Shown here: in pieces, positions 35,674 through 47,700 of the stretch
Numbering within the stretch: the first letter of the stretch is position 1
Layout: every line of letters starts with the position of its first letter
Assembly: GCA_002778195.1 (NCBI GenBank)
Contig: PCDI01000001.1
Span: 620,001-684,000, forward strand
Origin: Raffaelea ambrosiae
Lineage: Eukaryota; Ascomycota; Sordariomycetes; Ophiostomatales; Ophiostomataceae
DNA length: 64,000 nt
Direction of reading: 5' to 3'
The notes under the pieces: generated by a model
The model's input: the letters and a program-made list of their open reading frames with translations, nothing else
Database searches by the model: none
Told to the model about the DNA's origin: nothing
Translations under genes and position numbers: made by a program

Positions 35674-37705
35674 ATGTCTATACCCCGAACAGGTACGCAG
35701 ACCTCCGACCAAACGAGAAGAACGAGCCGTTTTGCAATGACTGCAGACGGCCAAGAAACGCAGATGGCCATGCCGGCGCCCTCGACAAATATCGAAAAAC
35801 CCCGCGACGCGTCGTCTTTACCATCGACCTCAACGTACATCGGCGATGAAGCGACACTAGACCAGAATCCAACGCAGCTTGGAGGGACAACGACGAGCCC
35901 AAAATCCAATGCGGCAGATCTAGTAACGAATCGACCAGATGCGAATGCTACGAACGCCGGAGATACTGAGCCTGGAGCGGATGAAGACACACCCCAAGGC
36001 CAACGCTATGGCTGGCGGTTCTGGATGGTCTTTGCCGGTCTGCTGGCATCCACGCTCGTCAGTGCCCTGGACGGCGCCATCGTGTCGACAGCCCTGCCAA
36101 CCATTGTGGCAACCCTAGACCTTGGACCCAACTACATCTGGGTGGCCAATGTGTACTTCCTTACTGGGTGAGTTTGTGGAGTTTGCTGAGCTTGTGCAGT
36201 CTAGTTGGTTGATGTTGCATGCCATTGATGCTAATGTATCTATGTCGATTTTTTTTTCGATTTTTTTTTTTCTGTCACATAGCGCCGTATTTCAACCCCT
36301 GTTTGGCCAGCTCTCCGACCTATGGGGCCGTCGATGGGTCTTCCTCTCGATCCTGGCTCTCTTCACGCTGGGCAGCGGTCTCTGCGGCGGCGCATCGACG
36401 GGGAACATGCTGATTGCTGCGCGCGCGGTGCAGGGCGTCGGTGCCGGGGGCATCAACGTGATGGTGGACCTCATCATCTGCGACCTGGTGCCGATGGCCG
36501 ACCGCAGCAAGTTTCTGGGGCTCATTTTTCTCGTCATTGGTCTCTTCACGGCCGTGGGCCCTCTGGTCGGCGGCGCCCTGGCCCAGGCCGGCCAGTGGCG
36601 GTGGGCGTTTTACCTGAACCTGCCGCTGTGCGGCCTCTGCATTGGGGTGACGTTTTTCTTCCTGAATGTCAAGGCGCGCGCCAAAGACGCCACGTTCTTG
36701 TCCAACATGGCACGCGTGGACTGGGGCGGCGTGGCCATCCTCACGCTGTCGACCGTGGGCGTGATGTACGCCGTGACCTATGGCGGCGCGGAACAGCCGT
36801 GGTCGGCGCCGCGCGTGCTGGGGCCGCTGGTGGCCGGGCTGGTGATGCTGCTCCTGTTCGGCCTGTACGAGACGTCTCCGCTCGTCCGGGAGCCGGTCAC
36901 GCCGCAGCACCTGTTTGCCAACCGGACATCGGCGGCGGCCTTGGGCATCACCTTCCTCCACTCGGCCATGGGCCTCTGGGTCATGTACGTCTTTGCCGTC
37001 TACTTCCAGGCCGTCCTCGGGGCGTCCCCGACGCTGTCGGGCGTGTACCTGATGCCCACCGTGGTGGCCTTTCCTCTGTTTGCGGCCGTCGGCGGCGGCA
37101 TTATGGGCCGGTGGGGCCGCTACAAGCCCCTCCACCTCGTGGGCCTCGGGCTGCTGACGCTGGGAGCGGGCCTGAGCTCGCTGCTGGATGCCCACTCGTC
37201 GCCGGCGCGCTGGGTCGTCTTCCAGCTGCTGATGGCGGGCGGGATGGGTCTGATCGTGGCCTGCCTCTTGCCGGCCGTCCAGGCCCGTCTCGACGAGGCG
37301 GACACGGCGCTGAGCACGGGCACATGGGCGTTTGTGCGGAGCTACGGCGTCATCTGGGGCGTGACCATCCCGGCGGCCGTATTCAACAACCGCTTTGACC
37401 AGCTTCTGTACACGATCGAGGACGCCAAGGCACGCGCCGTGCTGGGCCACGGCCAGGCGTATGGGCATGCCGCGGCGGCTCTCGTGGACTCGTTTGCGGG
37501 CGCCACCCGCGAGCAGGTCAGGGACGTGTACAGCCAGAGTCTGCAGCGCGTGTGGCAGATTGCCATCGTTCTGAGCGGTGTCAGCTTTCTGCTGGCCCTG
37601 GTCGAGAGGGAAGTGCCGCTGCGGAAAGAGCTGGAGACCGACTTTGGCCTGGAAGACGAGAAGAGGCCAGGCGATGCTGGCTCGGCGGAGGAGCGCCAAG
37701 CATGA
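35674..37705 (+). CDS. MFS drug/metabolite transporter, DHA2-like (14 TM)
   Basis: Exons 35674-36167 and 36283-37705 join in phase 2 (FLTG-AVFQPLFG) to 638 residues. A hydrophilic Ser/Thr-rich N-terminus of about 110 residues is followed by the first helix with the DHA motif LVSALDGAIVSTALPTIV. MFS motif A is GQLSDLWGRRWVFL and the motif B/C region is RAVQGVGAGGINVMVDLI and FLVIGLFTAVGPLVGGALAQ. About 14 hydrophobic segments and a long loop near the C-terminus match the proton-antiporter families that export drugs or secondary metabolites across the plasma membrane. Start 35674 or 35737 (second ATG). Substrate unknown. It is codirectional with the ammonium transporter 1.3 kb downstream but is probably an independent unit. 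Confidence 0.87.
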
Positions 37706-39011
37706 AGACGTGCCTCCGGCGGCCCAAATGGGGTCATTGTATAGCCGCATCAAATGTTGTTGGTGCACGCATCATGCCTCTTCAGGCATAAATGGGGGTT
37801 CTTTTTTGGTGTTTTATTTTATTTTTTTATTTTTTTTCTTGTTTTTTTTTTGCTCGGTGTTCTGTTTCCCTCCTTTAGCGGCAGCAGCCACGTCATGCCT
37901 ACAGTCATATCTACCCTGTGGGTGTCTTGCTCTGCCTTATCAGTGTTCTCGCTGAGAGCCACCCACCATAACAACGTGCCCAGTTTCAGGGCCAGCCCAT
38001 AGTGCCAGCACAAATAGAAGGGTCTGCGCCACACCATACAACCCAAGGTTCCTTCGCCCTGTCCAGCCTCCCGTGCTGTGTGACCCAGCATGCTCCAGTG
38101 CTATGTTCGTGGACATTTCTCGGGGTTCGCCTTCTCTGGGGGTATGTCCACTCCTAGGGCAGTGCGGGTATGTGCGTATCCACACAGCGGCGGCCGAGAC
38201 ACACAAATGACTCGGCTCGAATCCGCGCCCCACGGCCTGTGCCCAGAGACACCAAGAAAACAAGCTCCTCCCTGTGCGATGCTTGTACGGCTAGGGCTTT
38301 CTTGGTGCGCCCTGGCCAAGACCGACAGCCCTCCGCACTTGCAACGGCTTCTGCTATATATGGGGATGGGGATAATATGTGCCAACGGTCTTTTTTTTTT
38401 TGGTTTTTTGTACCGCAATCATGCTGAAATTGCGAAAGGAAGGACGATATGGACGCCAAGGGACGGCACACCTAACCCATTGCCCTGCTGCAACATGTCC
38501 TCGAGAGCGTGCCCACGGGCTCTGGCGCGCGATTGGTGTATGGCAGCGTGTGTTATCTGGTCCCCAAGCCTTATCTCTTGGCACATGATCGACTTGACTC
38601 GGAAGGGAAATATTTGCCGGTGTTAGTGAGTGGACTAGGAGGGAAAGCAGCGCCATCCTACAAGCCCAGGCTGGTTTGCCAAGCAAAAAGTCCCACGACG
38701 ATAAGCAGCATACTGGGTCACGGAAGGAGGACACGGGGGCGAAAGCAGCAGGGAAGAAACAGGGGAGCAGAAAAGGGCGAAGGGAAGAGAGCGAGAACGG
38801 AACCCAGACGGCGGAGGACAATAGACGCGCGCGCGAGAAATAACTACCCGCGCGTCCCGTTTGCCGGACACACACCCCCCTGTGCTCTCTGCGACCCTCT
38901 TCTTTTTTTCTGTTTTTTTTTATTTTTATTTTTCTGCTTTGTCGGTTGCGATCTGCAGGTCGACAGCATCAACCAGAAAACGAAAGTGAAGCCATTTGCA
39001 CGCTGGCCACG
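37706..39011 (+). promoter_or_regulatory. Upstream region of the ammonium transporter with GATA motifs
   Basis: Four HGATAR-type motifs, the binding sequence of AreA/NIT2 GATA factors, are present: TTATCA (37938-37943, reverse), TTATCT (38553-38558 and 38571-38576, reverse) and CGATAA (38699-38704). Ammonium transporter genes of fungi are known to be under nitrogen metabolite control by these factors. Four motifs in 1.3 kb is only modestly above chance, so binding is inferred. Confidence 0.4.
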
Positions 39012-40756
39012 ATGAGTACTGCAGTAAGCTGAAAGTCCCCTATATCTCGTCAGATGGTCGTTGTTGGGCACGCCTTTGGAGGCCGTCTGCAAGACTCGCG
39101 TCCTGCCCATGGCAACATCGCGCGTCGATCTCTGCTTGCCCCCCATCATGCTGACGCCCTCGCCCAGCCGGCCTTTAACGAATCCGAGCCCCAGGGCGGC
39201 AACACCCTCGAGGTGGACGTCAATGCCCAGTATGCCGGCTACGAGTACAACTACACGTACCTCGTCTTCTGCGGCTTCATCGTGTGGCTCATTATCCCGG
39301 GCCTCGGCCTGCTCTACGGCGGCATGGCCCGCCGCAAGTCGGCGCTGTCGCTGCTCTTCCAGTCGCTCCTCGTCGGGTCCGTCACCACGTTCCAGTGGAT
39401 GTTCTGGGGCTACTCGCTGGCCTACAGCCGCTCGGCCGGGCCCTACATTGGCGACCTGGCCAACTTTGGCATGAAGAACGTCATGGCGGCGCCGTCCATT
39501 GGCAACTCGACCATCCCCGAGATTGTCTTCTGTCTCTACCAGCTGCTGTTCTGCGCCTGCACCGTCCAGATCGTCATCGGCGGCGCCTTTGAGCGCGGCC
39601 GCATCATCCCGTCGCTCATCTTCGGCTTCATGTGGGCCACCATTGTGTACTGTCCGATTGCCTGCTGGACCTGGAACCCGAGTGGCTGGCTGTTCAACGT
39701 GTGTATTCTCTCTCTCTCTCTCTCTCTTTCTCGCTGTACTTGCTCATTTCCATCCCAGCTCCCCGCTCTCGACTTTGCCGGCGGTGGCCCCGTCCACATC
39801 GCCTCGGGCTGGGCCGGCCTGGCCTACGCGTTCGTCCTGGGCAAGCGCAAGAAGAGCGGCGACGACGCGTCCTTTGGCCGCGCGCACAACACCACGCTCG
39901 TCTTCCTGGGCACCGTGCTGATCTGGTTCGGCTGGTTCGGCTTCAACGGCGGCTCGGCGCTCAACGGCTCCATCCGGTCCATGCTGGCCGCGTTCAACAC
40001 CAACACGGCCGCGTCGACGGGCGCCATCGGCTGGTCCATGGTCGACTACATCAAGCACCGCAAGTTCAGCGTCGTGGGCGCGTGCTCGGGCGTCATTGCC
40101 GGCCTCGTGGGCATCACGCCGGCGGCCGGCTTCGTGCAGGTGTGGCTGGCGGCCGTCATCGGCTTCCTGACCGGCGCCGCCTGCTCATCGGTCGAGCACA
40201 TCAACGACTGGATCCACATTGACGAGGGCCTGGACGTGTTCAAGCTGCACGGCGTGGGCGGCATGCTCGGTTCCTTTTTCACCGGCATCTTTGCCACGCA
40301 GAAGAGTAGGTCCCCCCTTTTCTTTCTGGCTTCGGCCCTGTCCTGCACAACCATCCCGGTCCTCTCTTCGGTTTTGCACATGGCACAAGCCTCTGACTCC
40401 TCTTCCTAGTCTCCGCCCTGGATGGCGCGACCCTGGCACCCGGTGGCATCGATGGCGTCGGTGTCCAGGTCGGCCGGCAGTTCGCCGAGATCACGGCCAT
40501 TTCCGCCTACTCCTTTACCGTGTCCTGCGTTCTTCTCTTGATCCTCAAGTACATTCCGGGCATGCACCTGCGGGTGTCCGACGAGATTGAAGAGATGGGC
40601 CTGGACCAGGACCAGTTCTTCGAGGAGGAAATTGGCGACTGGGGCTTGTTCCACAAGCTCGAGAACCGCCCCATCGGCACGGAGGGACTGGACGGAGTTT
40701 CGGCGGGCTCGACGGAGCAGGTGGGCGACGAGGCCAAGACTGTTCCGGCATCCTGA
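39012..40756 (+). CDS. mep: Ammonium transporter (AMT/MEP family)
   Basis: Exons 39012-39023, 39168-39698, 39759-40305 and 40410-40756 give 478 residues, the usual AMT length. The four-codon first exon (MSTA) followed by PAFNESEPQGGNTLEVDVNAQ was preferred over the in-frame ATG at 39054, because the latter adds an unrelated leader and the splice sites GTAAGC and CTGAC...CCCAG are good. About 11 helices are visible. Family landmarks: YNYTYLVFCGFIVWLIIPGL, FQWMFWGYSLAYS, DFAGGGPVHIASGWAGLAYA, FGWFGFNGGSALNG, and the twin-His region VFKLHGVGGMLGSFFTG. The protein imports ammonium at the plasma membrane. The cytosolic C-terminus has the usual EMGLDQ-type regulatory segment. Orthology to a specific MEP paralogue is not assigned. 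Confidence 0.92.
39705..39730 (+). repeat. TC dinucleotide microsatellite in intron
   Basis: A (TC)n run immediately follows the donor of intron 39699-39758 in the ammonium transporter gene. Confidence 0.85.
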
Positions 40757-40945
40757 ACTGGGCTTCTTTATGGCTTCCCTGACAAATTCATAGCGTAACA
40801 AGGAAATACCAACCCCTGGTGGACAAGGGCGCACTATTCTCTCTCAAATGTGCGTTCCCTTTGAATAACACAAAGTCTTTTTTTTTTTTTGTAATCGAAA
40901 ACATTCGTTAGCCAGACCTTCATTTTGCCCCACTGTCCTGTTGAG

Positions 40946-41925
40946 TCACAGTCTCAAATCCGCCAGATATTTGACAACCAAGGAATACGCCTCGTCCCTG
41001 ACCTTGGCATCGTGAGACTCCTCGTCCTTTGTCTTGTCCCACCCGTGCCCGACGCCATCAAAGCGTTTCAGCACCGTGTTTTTGCCGGCTTTCTGGAGCC
41101 TGGCAGCCAACTCCTCGGCTTCGGGTGCCAGCCGGTCTTTTTCGGCCGTGATGATCAGCACGTTGTCGGGGAAGTGCTGTGGGTCGGCCTCGAGCACAGA
41201 CAACCGAGGGTCGGACGGGTCGACGCCCGGCGGCAGGTAGGCGCTCCGGAACGTGCTCATGAAAAACCTGAGGAGAGGGGGAATGGGCGGCAGCGTGCCC
41301 TCCAAGGTCTTCTTCGCGGCCGGATGCAGCACCATGCTCGTCGGCGGGTAAAACACGGCCACGGCGCGAATGGCGTTGCCAGGGATCGTGGACTGCTGCA
41401 CCAGGCCCGACGCCGCCGCGAGGGCCAGGTTGGCCCCCGAGCTGAACCCGGAGAGGGCAATGTTCTTGGCGTCGTACTCGTCTGGGTGCTTCAGAACATG
41501 CAGCAGAAGCTCTTCGGCATCTTCGAGGCCGGACGGGAAGGGATACTCGGGTGCCACGGCATAGCTGCCGTCGAGCACCGTGTACCCCGTCTCGGCCGAC
41601 ATGCGTCTGCAGAACGGCTCGTCTGCGCCCTGGCCGTCAAAGACAAAGGCGCCGCCATTCCAGTTGAGGAGGACGGGGCTGGGCTTGGCACCGTCCTTGG
41701 GGCGGTCTGAGGAAGCGGTCAGTGTCTTACAGCAGGCAAACTCGGCAGAAAAAGAACCCAAAAAGAACACGCACAGACGTTCACCTTGACTTGGCGCTTT
41801 CCGTCGCGGGACGGAATCGTAAACGTGTCGTCGGGGCTGGGCGGTGCAGGTTTCTCGTCGTCAAAATACCGAAGGTACGATACGACGGCCTTGAGTCGAA
41901 AGTACTCCAGGTACGAGTGAGCCAT
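40946..41925 (-). CDS. HSL-type alpha/beta hydrolase (esterase/lipase, Abhydrolase_3)
   Basis: Minus-strand exons 41925-41775 and 41706-40946 give 303 residues. The donor GTGCGT was chosen because it yields VKVNVYRPKDGAKPSPVLLNW, the conserved strand before the oxyanion loop. Catalytic features: oxyanion loop LNWNGGAFVF, where Asn replaces the usual His of HGGG; nucleophile motif GFSSGANLALAAA (Ser at about residue 158); acid in ITAEKDRLAPEA; His in FDGVGHGWD. The HSL group hydrolyses short to medium acyl esters and some lipids, usually in the cytosol or ER. No signal peptide is seen. It is convergent with the ammonium transporter (189 bp between stops) and sits 5' to 5' apart from no other gene; the next upstream gene is the AflR-like regulator, same strand. 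Confidence 0.82.
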
Positions 41926-42364
41926 ATCGTTGTTGGTAAACGTTGACGAGTTCTTTGCCGCTGGTGGAACACGGCCTTTTTCGTGTTTGTGCTTGGTGGG
42001 GAATTGCGGTGCGTCTTAGTACCGAAAATGGTCCATAACAGGCGGGAGATCTTAATTCATCTCCAAATCCGAGTCCTACCAGCGTAGGACAAATGGACCG
42101 TTCGTTCGACCCCCCCCTAGTAATGAAACACCCCGAGGGCACCACGACTCAAAATGGAAGGTCTAACACAGAAATACCTGTTTTGACGTTATCTTGTGCA
42201 CATCCTTTGCCTTTCAACCCGGTTTCACAGTCTCTTGGGCGTTGACGTAGCTGTGCATTCGCTTTTGTGTGTATCTGGAATTGGTTGTGCGATATGATGG
42301 TACGAGTAGTGGGATACAAGAGCTTTCGATTTCCGGTACCTTCCAGCAGATCTGTTTGCAAATC

Positions 42365-44262
42365 TTAGAACAAGCTGTACCGTCTTTCCATGAGCCGTCT
42401 CATGTCTTGGATCAAGGTCAGCAGAGCCGGCGGCTGGCCAGGCACGCCCTTACGAGCCTGTTCCTGGGCTCGCTCACTCGAAAGAATGCTCTCCCGCACC
42501 ACCACAGCGTCGGGCTCGCGCATGCATGCGAGTTTGGCACTGGCAGTTTGGGGAAGGGCAGCGCCACCAGGCCTCGATTCAGAGCCGCGCAGACCGGCCT
42601 CTGCACCCTCTGCTCCGTTTGTGGCCGCCGTGGACGGCGATGTCTGGCTGTTGCCCGAAGCCACCAATATTCCCACGGGGCTAATCCCCAGAGAATCACC
42701 AATGCGCAGCAGCATGGCCGACATGAGCTCGACAAGCAGCTTCACCTGGATGGCCAGGTTGTTCTCCAGCTGGAACTCGCCAAACCTCATGCTAGGCAGG
42801 CGCAGGAGGGACAAGGATTCGGCTGCCGGTGTAGCCTCGAGGGCCTGGAGCAAACGTACAAAGACGGCGCGGCAGCTGCGTACAAGGTACACGTAGGTGA
42901 GTGTCAGTTGGACCACCAGGAGGTGGTCAGGGCCGGCCACGTTGGGTGTCGGCAGCAAACCACGCCCGTCGGTGTGTTGTCCATCTCTATTCTGGCCGTC
43001 GGCACTGCTCCCATTCGTTTCTATGCCAGACTCATCTGAATCAGCACCCGTGTCGTACTCCTGGCGTGCCGTTTTCTGCTGACCCTGTCGTTCTCCGGCC
43101 ATGGCCTGGAGAATCTCCCAGAACCGCGAGCCCTGGTCCAGCATGCGGTTGATGTACTGGAACTGCTGTTTGGACGTGCACTTGTGTGGAGCGCCCAGGT
43201 GGGTGCTGAGTGGTGCCGCAGTCTCCAACTTTTGCTGGTCTTCGTAGATTTCCAGGCTGAGCCTGAGGATGTCAGCGTAGCCGTAGCTCGGTTTGGATTT
43301 CGAGCTGCTGTCTGTATGGCTAGTGTCGCTGTTGCTGTCCCTGTGGTGCATATCGCTATGACCAACGCCGTCATGAGACGGGGATGGCTGGCCTCTCTCA
43401 GCATTTCTGTGACCATGAGAGTCACTGTCCGTCCCACCAGCAGTGCCGTCGACGGGGCTGCTCTGCGGTAGGAGGTTGTCCCAGATGAATGTATCAGCGC
43501 CGATACCTCCGTCCATCCCTATGGTCGCGCTGGGATTCAGCTGGCCGAATAAAAAGGGTGACGCTCCATTGGATTGGTTGCCATTGTTTGTTGACTGCTG
43601 AGCAGGCTGTGTCGTCCTGGATGGCTGACTGCCCGCGATGAACATGTCCAAGCTGTTTGCATCAAGCTGCATATCAGACACAATAAAGTCCATTCCACCA
43701 AAACTCTGCATGTGTACGCGTGTTAGTAATCGAACTTCTATGTTCTGGTCAACAGAGTCTTCCATGACCTCACCTGGCTTGGGTCCATGGTCATGCCATC
43801 TCCTTGCGAGGGTGTATCCTTCTCGGTGACGCCAGACCCTCTGCACGGCCCGGTCCCCAGACTACAGTGGCCGGGATATTGATTCTGTCCCGGGCTGCTC
43901 CCATTCGACAGAGACTGGCATCGTGAGAATATGGAACCAGATTGCTGTTGCTGCTGCTCCTGGGGCAGGCCGATGGCGAAGCCGTCTTCGTTTGTCGGGG
44001 CAGGCAAAAGCTCTCTCAGTGCAGCACCACCCGTGATCGGTGGTATTTCCTGCTGTGGCTGAGTTGTTACGGGTATCGGTGATGCTTGCTGAGACCTCTG
44101 ACCAAACGTCGTTGTGCAGACCAGCTGTGCCTTTGAACATCGCTCACAGGACTGCCCAGGCTGCTCGCTGCGCTGGCATCGCAGCTTGTAGGCCCTGCAA
44201 CGGTCGCAGGCAGAGCGCCGTGAGTGCCGGGCGCTCGCATGGGCTAGCAGAGCGGTTGCCAT
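42365..44262 (-). CDS. AflR-like Zn2Cys6 transcription factor
   Basis: Minus-strand exons 44262-43774 and 43705-42365 join in phase 0 (DPSQ-SFGGMDF) to 609 residues. The zinc cluster lies at the extreme N-terminus (SACDRCRAYKLRCQRSE, then CERCSKAQLVC), the layout of pathway-specific regulators of the AflR type that control secondary-metabolite clusters. A Gln/Ser-rich linker precedes a C-terminal half with helices such as YADILRLSLEIYEDQQKLE and QLTLTYVYLVRSCRAVFVRLL, resembling the AflR regulatory domain. The start 44262 is the first in-frame ATG. It lies 488 bp downstream of the Ppo gene on the same strand, so it might regulate it. Assignment to the AflR subgroup rests on layout and motif resemblance. 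Confidence 0.8.
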
Positions 44263-44749
44263 GTCCGTTTCTGTTGTGTCTGGTTGTCGAGGTTCTGTCT
44301 CCAAAAACGTGGCCGTCAGCACAGCCGTGTTTCGGCGATGCCAAGCGATGCTGACAGTGGGGAGGATTCGTAATTTTACAGCACTCCGCTATGGCGTGCG
44401 GAGGCTTAAAGTTGGCGTTTACCCAACGCTGTGTCGCAACGGCGGGGTGCGGTTGGTTGCCAAGAAAACAAGCTTTCAGGGACCACCTTACTGAGTTTTA
44501 ACTAAGCGGCGTTACGTTACGGTACTGAATACATGTATGTAGTAATATTGCACTCTCCCAAACTTGCCGAGAGCAATAACGACGAACACCAGCAGTCTCA
44601 TTTTTTAGAACTTATCTCTGGAACTTCAGAGAACTTCCAAACTTTGACCGACCTGAATCGTTTCATAAAATAACGAAACATAACAAGATCACTCGACGAT
44701 GTCGAAAGATAGAACGAATGAGGGAAAGAATAGATCGGAACGTCACAGA

Positions 44750-47700
44750 CTACTCATCCCAGGCAATCTTCATGGAAACCGGAAAGGGAAAGTAGGATGC
44801 CCAGTCCTCTGTCATGTAGACAAAGAAACCACCAGGCCTGGCTACTTTCTTCAGCTCTCCCTGTGGTCCGGGCACGCGTCGCACGTTCTTCCGTCGGAAA
44901 AGTGCGCGGAACATTTCTGTCAAGGCCACCTGACTGATCTCACGACCAAGACAGGCATGGGATCCGGCACCATAGTGTATGTAGCTACTCAACGGCCGAT
45001 GGGGATTCACCTCCTCGGGATCTGGGTACTGAATGGGGTCTCTGGCAGCGGAAACCTATTTGTGCGAGGGGGAAAACCCGGTCAGACCTGCATCTGTTTC
45101 GAAATGGAAAGCAAAGGAGACTTACAAAGCTGACAAAGACGTGATCGCCTGGCTGAACGGAGACGTGGCGTCCATCATCTTCGTTAATTGTGCCCTCTGC
45201 GGCCACTTTTCGGTACGATCCAAAGGTGCCTGCCAGCCGCACTCCTTCCATGGCATAGCCGAGCAGTAGGGCGTCGGTTTCATCCGACGGAGGCTGGTTG
45301 GCGACCTTGTTGATGTCCGGGATGTGCCCGACTCCATTTGGCGACAGGTAGAAATCGACAGCTTGGGCAAACTGGTAAATCTGGTTAGCGTTGACAGATT
45401 ACTTGTATCTAGACGCAAAAGGAAAACAAATTGCTCACCACTTCCGCTTGGTTTGGAACCATGGCGACGGCAGTCGGCAAAATCTGGCTCCAAGCAACAT
45501 CCTTTGTATCCAAGCCAGCCTTGGCCAGCCCTTGGGCCATGTGTACCCCATAACTAGCCAGAGGGTCATTCTTGGGAGGTGCCCCCGAAAACAAAGCCCT
45601 CATACAAAGCCGACGGGCGAGCTTGACGTTTGTCTCGATGATGGACCCCAGTTGCACACACAGCGGCTTGGTGGCCTGCCGCAGAGGGAACGACTTGACA
45701 GGGTCGATATCAAAGAACACGGTGACAAATATGAGGGCCAAAACAGTGTAAAGCTCCTGTTCGCTGTACACGCCACGAGGATTGTCCTTTGTTTTGAGCG
45801 GCAGATTGAAAACGCGCGAGGCAAAGTGCACGTGGGCAATGTTGCCAACATCGCGAACGAGATCCACCTGGCGCTCTGCGGCAAGCAGGTAGCTCTTGTC
45901 GCGGAAGAGCATTTCGGTCGTTTCTGCATAGAACAGCTTGATGTGGCTCACCCAGTTCTCGTCGTACAAGAGGCGTTTCATACACTCCCGCTGCTTTGCA
46001 TGGAAGGCCGAGTCGCCCGCAAGCATGAACCGCGCACCACCGCGGCCCATCAAGAACTCGAGAGGCTCATTCCACATGACCTGGAACGAGCCCGGGTTTT
46101 CGAGCACCTGCTTGGCGCCACCGAGAGAGGTGATGTTGATCCGCGGCGGCATAAAGGATGGCCGGGAAAAGTCAAACGACTCTGCACGCCCGAGACTCTC
46201 CAAGATGCGTTTGTTCTCGGACGGCACCACCATGGGGTAGTGGGCGTAAACCGAGTTGTGCTTGAAATGGTGCGGGAAAGCCCGTATAAACAGCTTGTAG
46301 AAAACACAGCCATGGTTGACGCTGAGAGGTGAGTATTATGTTTGTCTAGCAGACATGGGGTTATTGTTTCGAGCTTACCCGAGGTCGTAGTCGACTTCGT
46401 TGTATCCCCAATTGGTGAGTTGCTTGGGGCCGTAATCCGTCGTGTAGTGGCGGTCGCCGCGTACCAGACACACAGCATCGGACAGGACAACGCGGGAAAT
46501 GGTATATGTGGGCGTAATGCCCACGCCGGGCACCATGGGCTCCTTGGCAGACTCCGCCACCAGGCCCGGGTAGAGTTCCACAAAGTCTGGGTGTTGGTAA
46601 AGATGGCGGAGCTGGTCTGCCACGGCAGGGTCGGGATTGATCTCCTCGAACGTCGCGTGTTCTTTCAGGCCGAAATGGCGGCGGAACTCATTCAACCCAG
46701 CAAGGTTCCACCGTCGACCTTGGAGGATGCCCAGAATCTCCACTGGCCTCATCGACCGGGGAACATTCCGTGCGCCAAAGGCACCCGCGACATCCTCGAC
46801 TCCGTCGCAGATGCAATTGACGAGGTCGTCGTCGTTGAAGCGCCCATCTTGGCCTCGCTTGAAGCCGCCAAAGGTTCTCTCGGCTGGGTCATCGGGGGTG
46901 GACTGCGCGAAAGCGGCAAACCCCTTCATCAAATCGGCCATATTGGCCTCTGAGGACGGCTTCCCCAGTAGCTCACGATAGAACTCCTCTACCCACTTCT
47001 CGTCCTTGGCCGATATGCACGAATGCCACCGATAGCAGAGGTTGAACTCGGCCGATACCACGTTGCCTGTGCCACGTTCCGCGCCATCTGGCGTGCCAGC
47101 ATCAATGCCTGCTTCGGCACGTGGATCTAGTGTGAATGTGGTATCACACCGGTTGAGCTGTATCGTAAAGCTACATCAGTGACTCTGTTATCGTGCAGGC
47201 CTCCTCCAAACAAGGATCACTTACGTTGACAATGTTCCTCACATAGTCAAACAACATGATGTTGATATAGAGCCCGGACGTGATTAATCGCGCAGTTTGA
47301 AAAAGGTCGTTGTCATATTTTGTCCAGGCCGGCTTTGTCGTTTCACTAGCATCGTTCGGGGTGCCTTCGGGCCTCGTAAACCTTCCAGACTCGTTGATAG
47401 CGGCAAGATTGCCAGCAACATAGTTGTGAAACCGATTAAACATGACGAGGATGACACCCATGCCTGGGGGCATGCCGTTTGGTCTCTTGTCGGCAAATGC
47501 GTCCGGTTTGAGAAGGCCATCGCGGAAAGTACGAATGGTGTCTTGCATGTCTTGGTTGCTTCCGTAAAGAGGGGATAGATCCAGGTACGACGAGGTCTGT
47601 GACACACTGGGATTCGTTTGGTCGGTCCAGAATATGTCTGATGGTATTGGGACTTGATGTTAGGACTTGCCGAACAGAGAGAACAGACGACAGGCTGTTG

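Noticed and set aside
36320..37768. 482-codon open frame on the minus strand
   Set aside because: It is antisense to the MFS transporter exon. High third-position GC removes stops on the other strand, and the product is low-complexity His/Gln/Arg-rich with no family motif.
38200..38235. GGATTCGAGCC on the minus strand resembling a tRNA B box
   Set aside because: No T stem, A box or acceptor stem can be formed around it.
39054..39167. In-frame ATG at 39054 as start of the ammonium transporter
   Set aside because: It adds a 38-residue leader unlike AMT proteins, while splicing 39023 to 39168 gives a short MSTAPAFN start typical of the family. Transcript data could overturn this.
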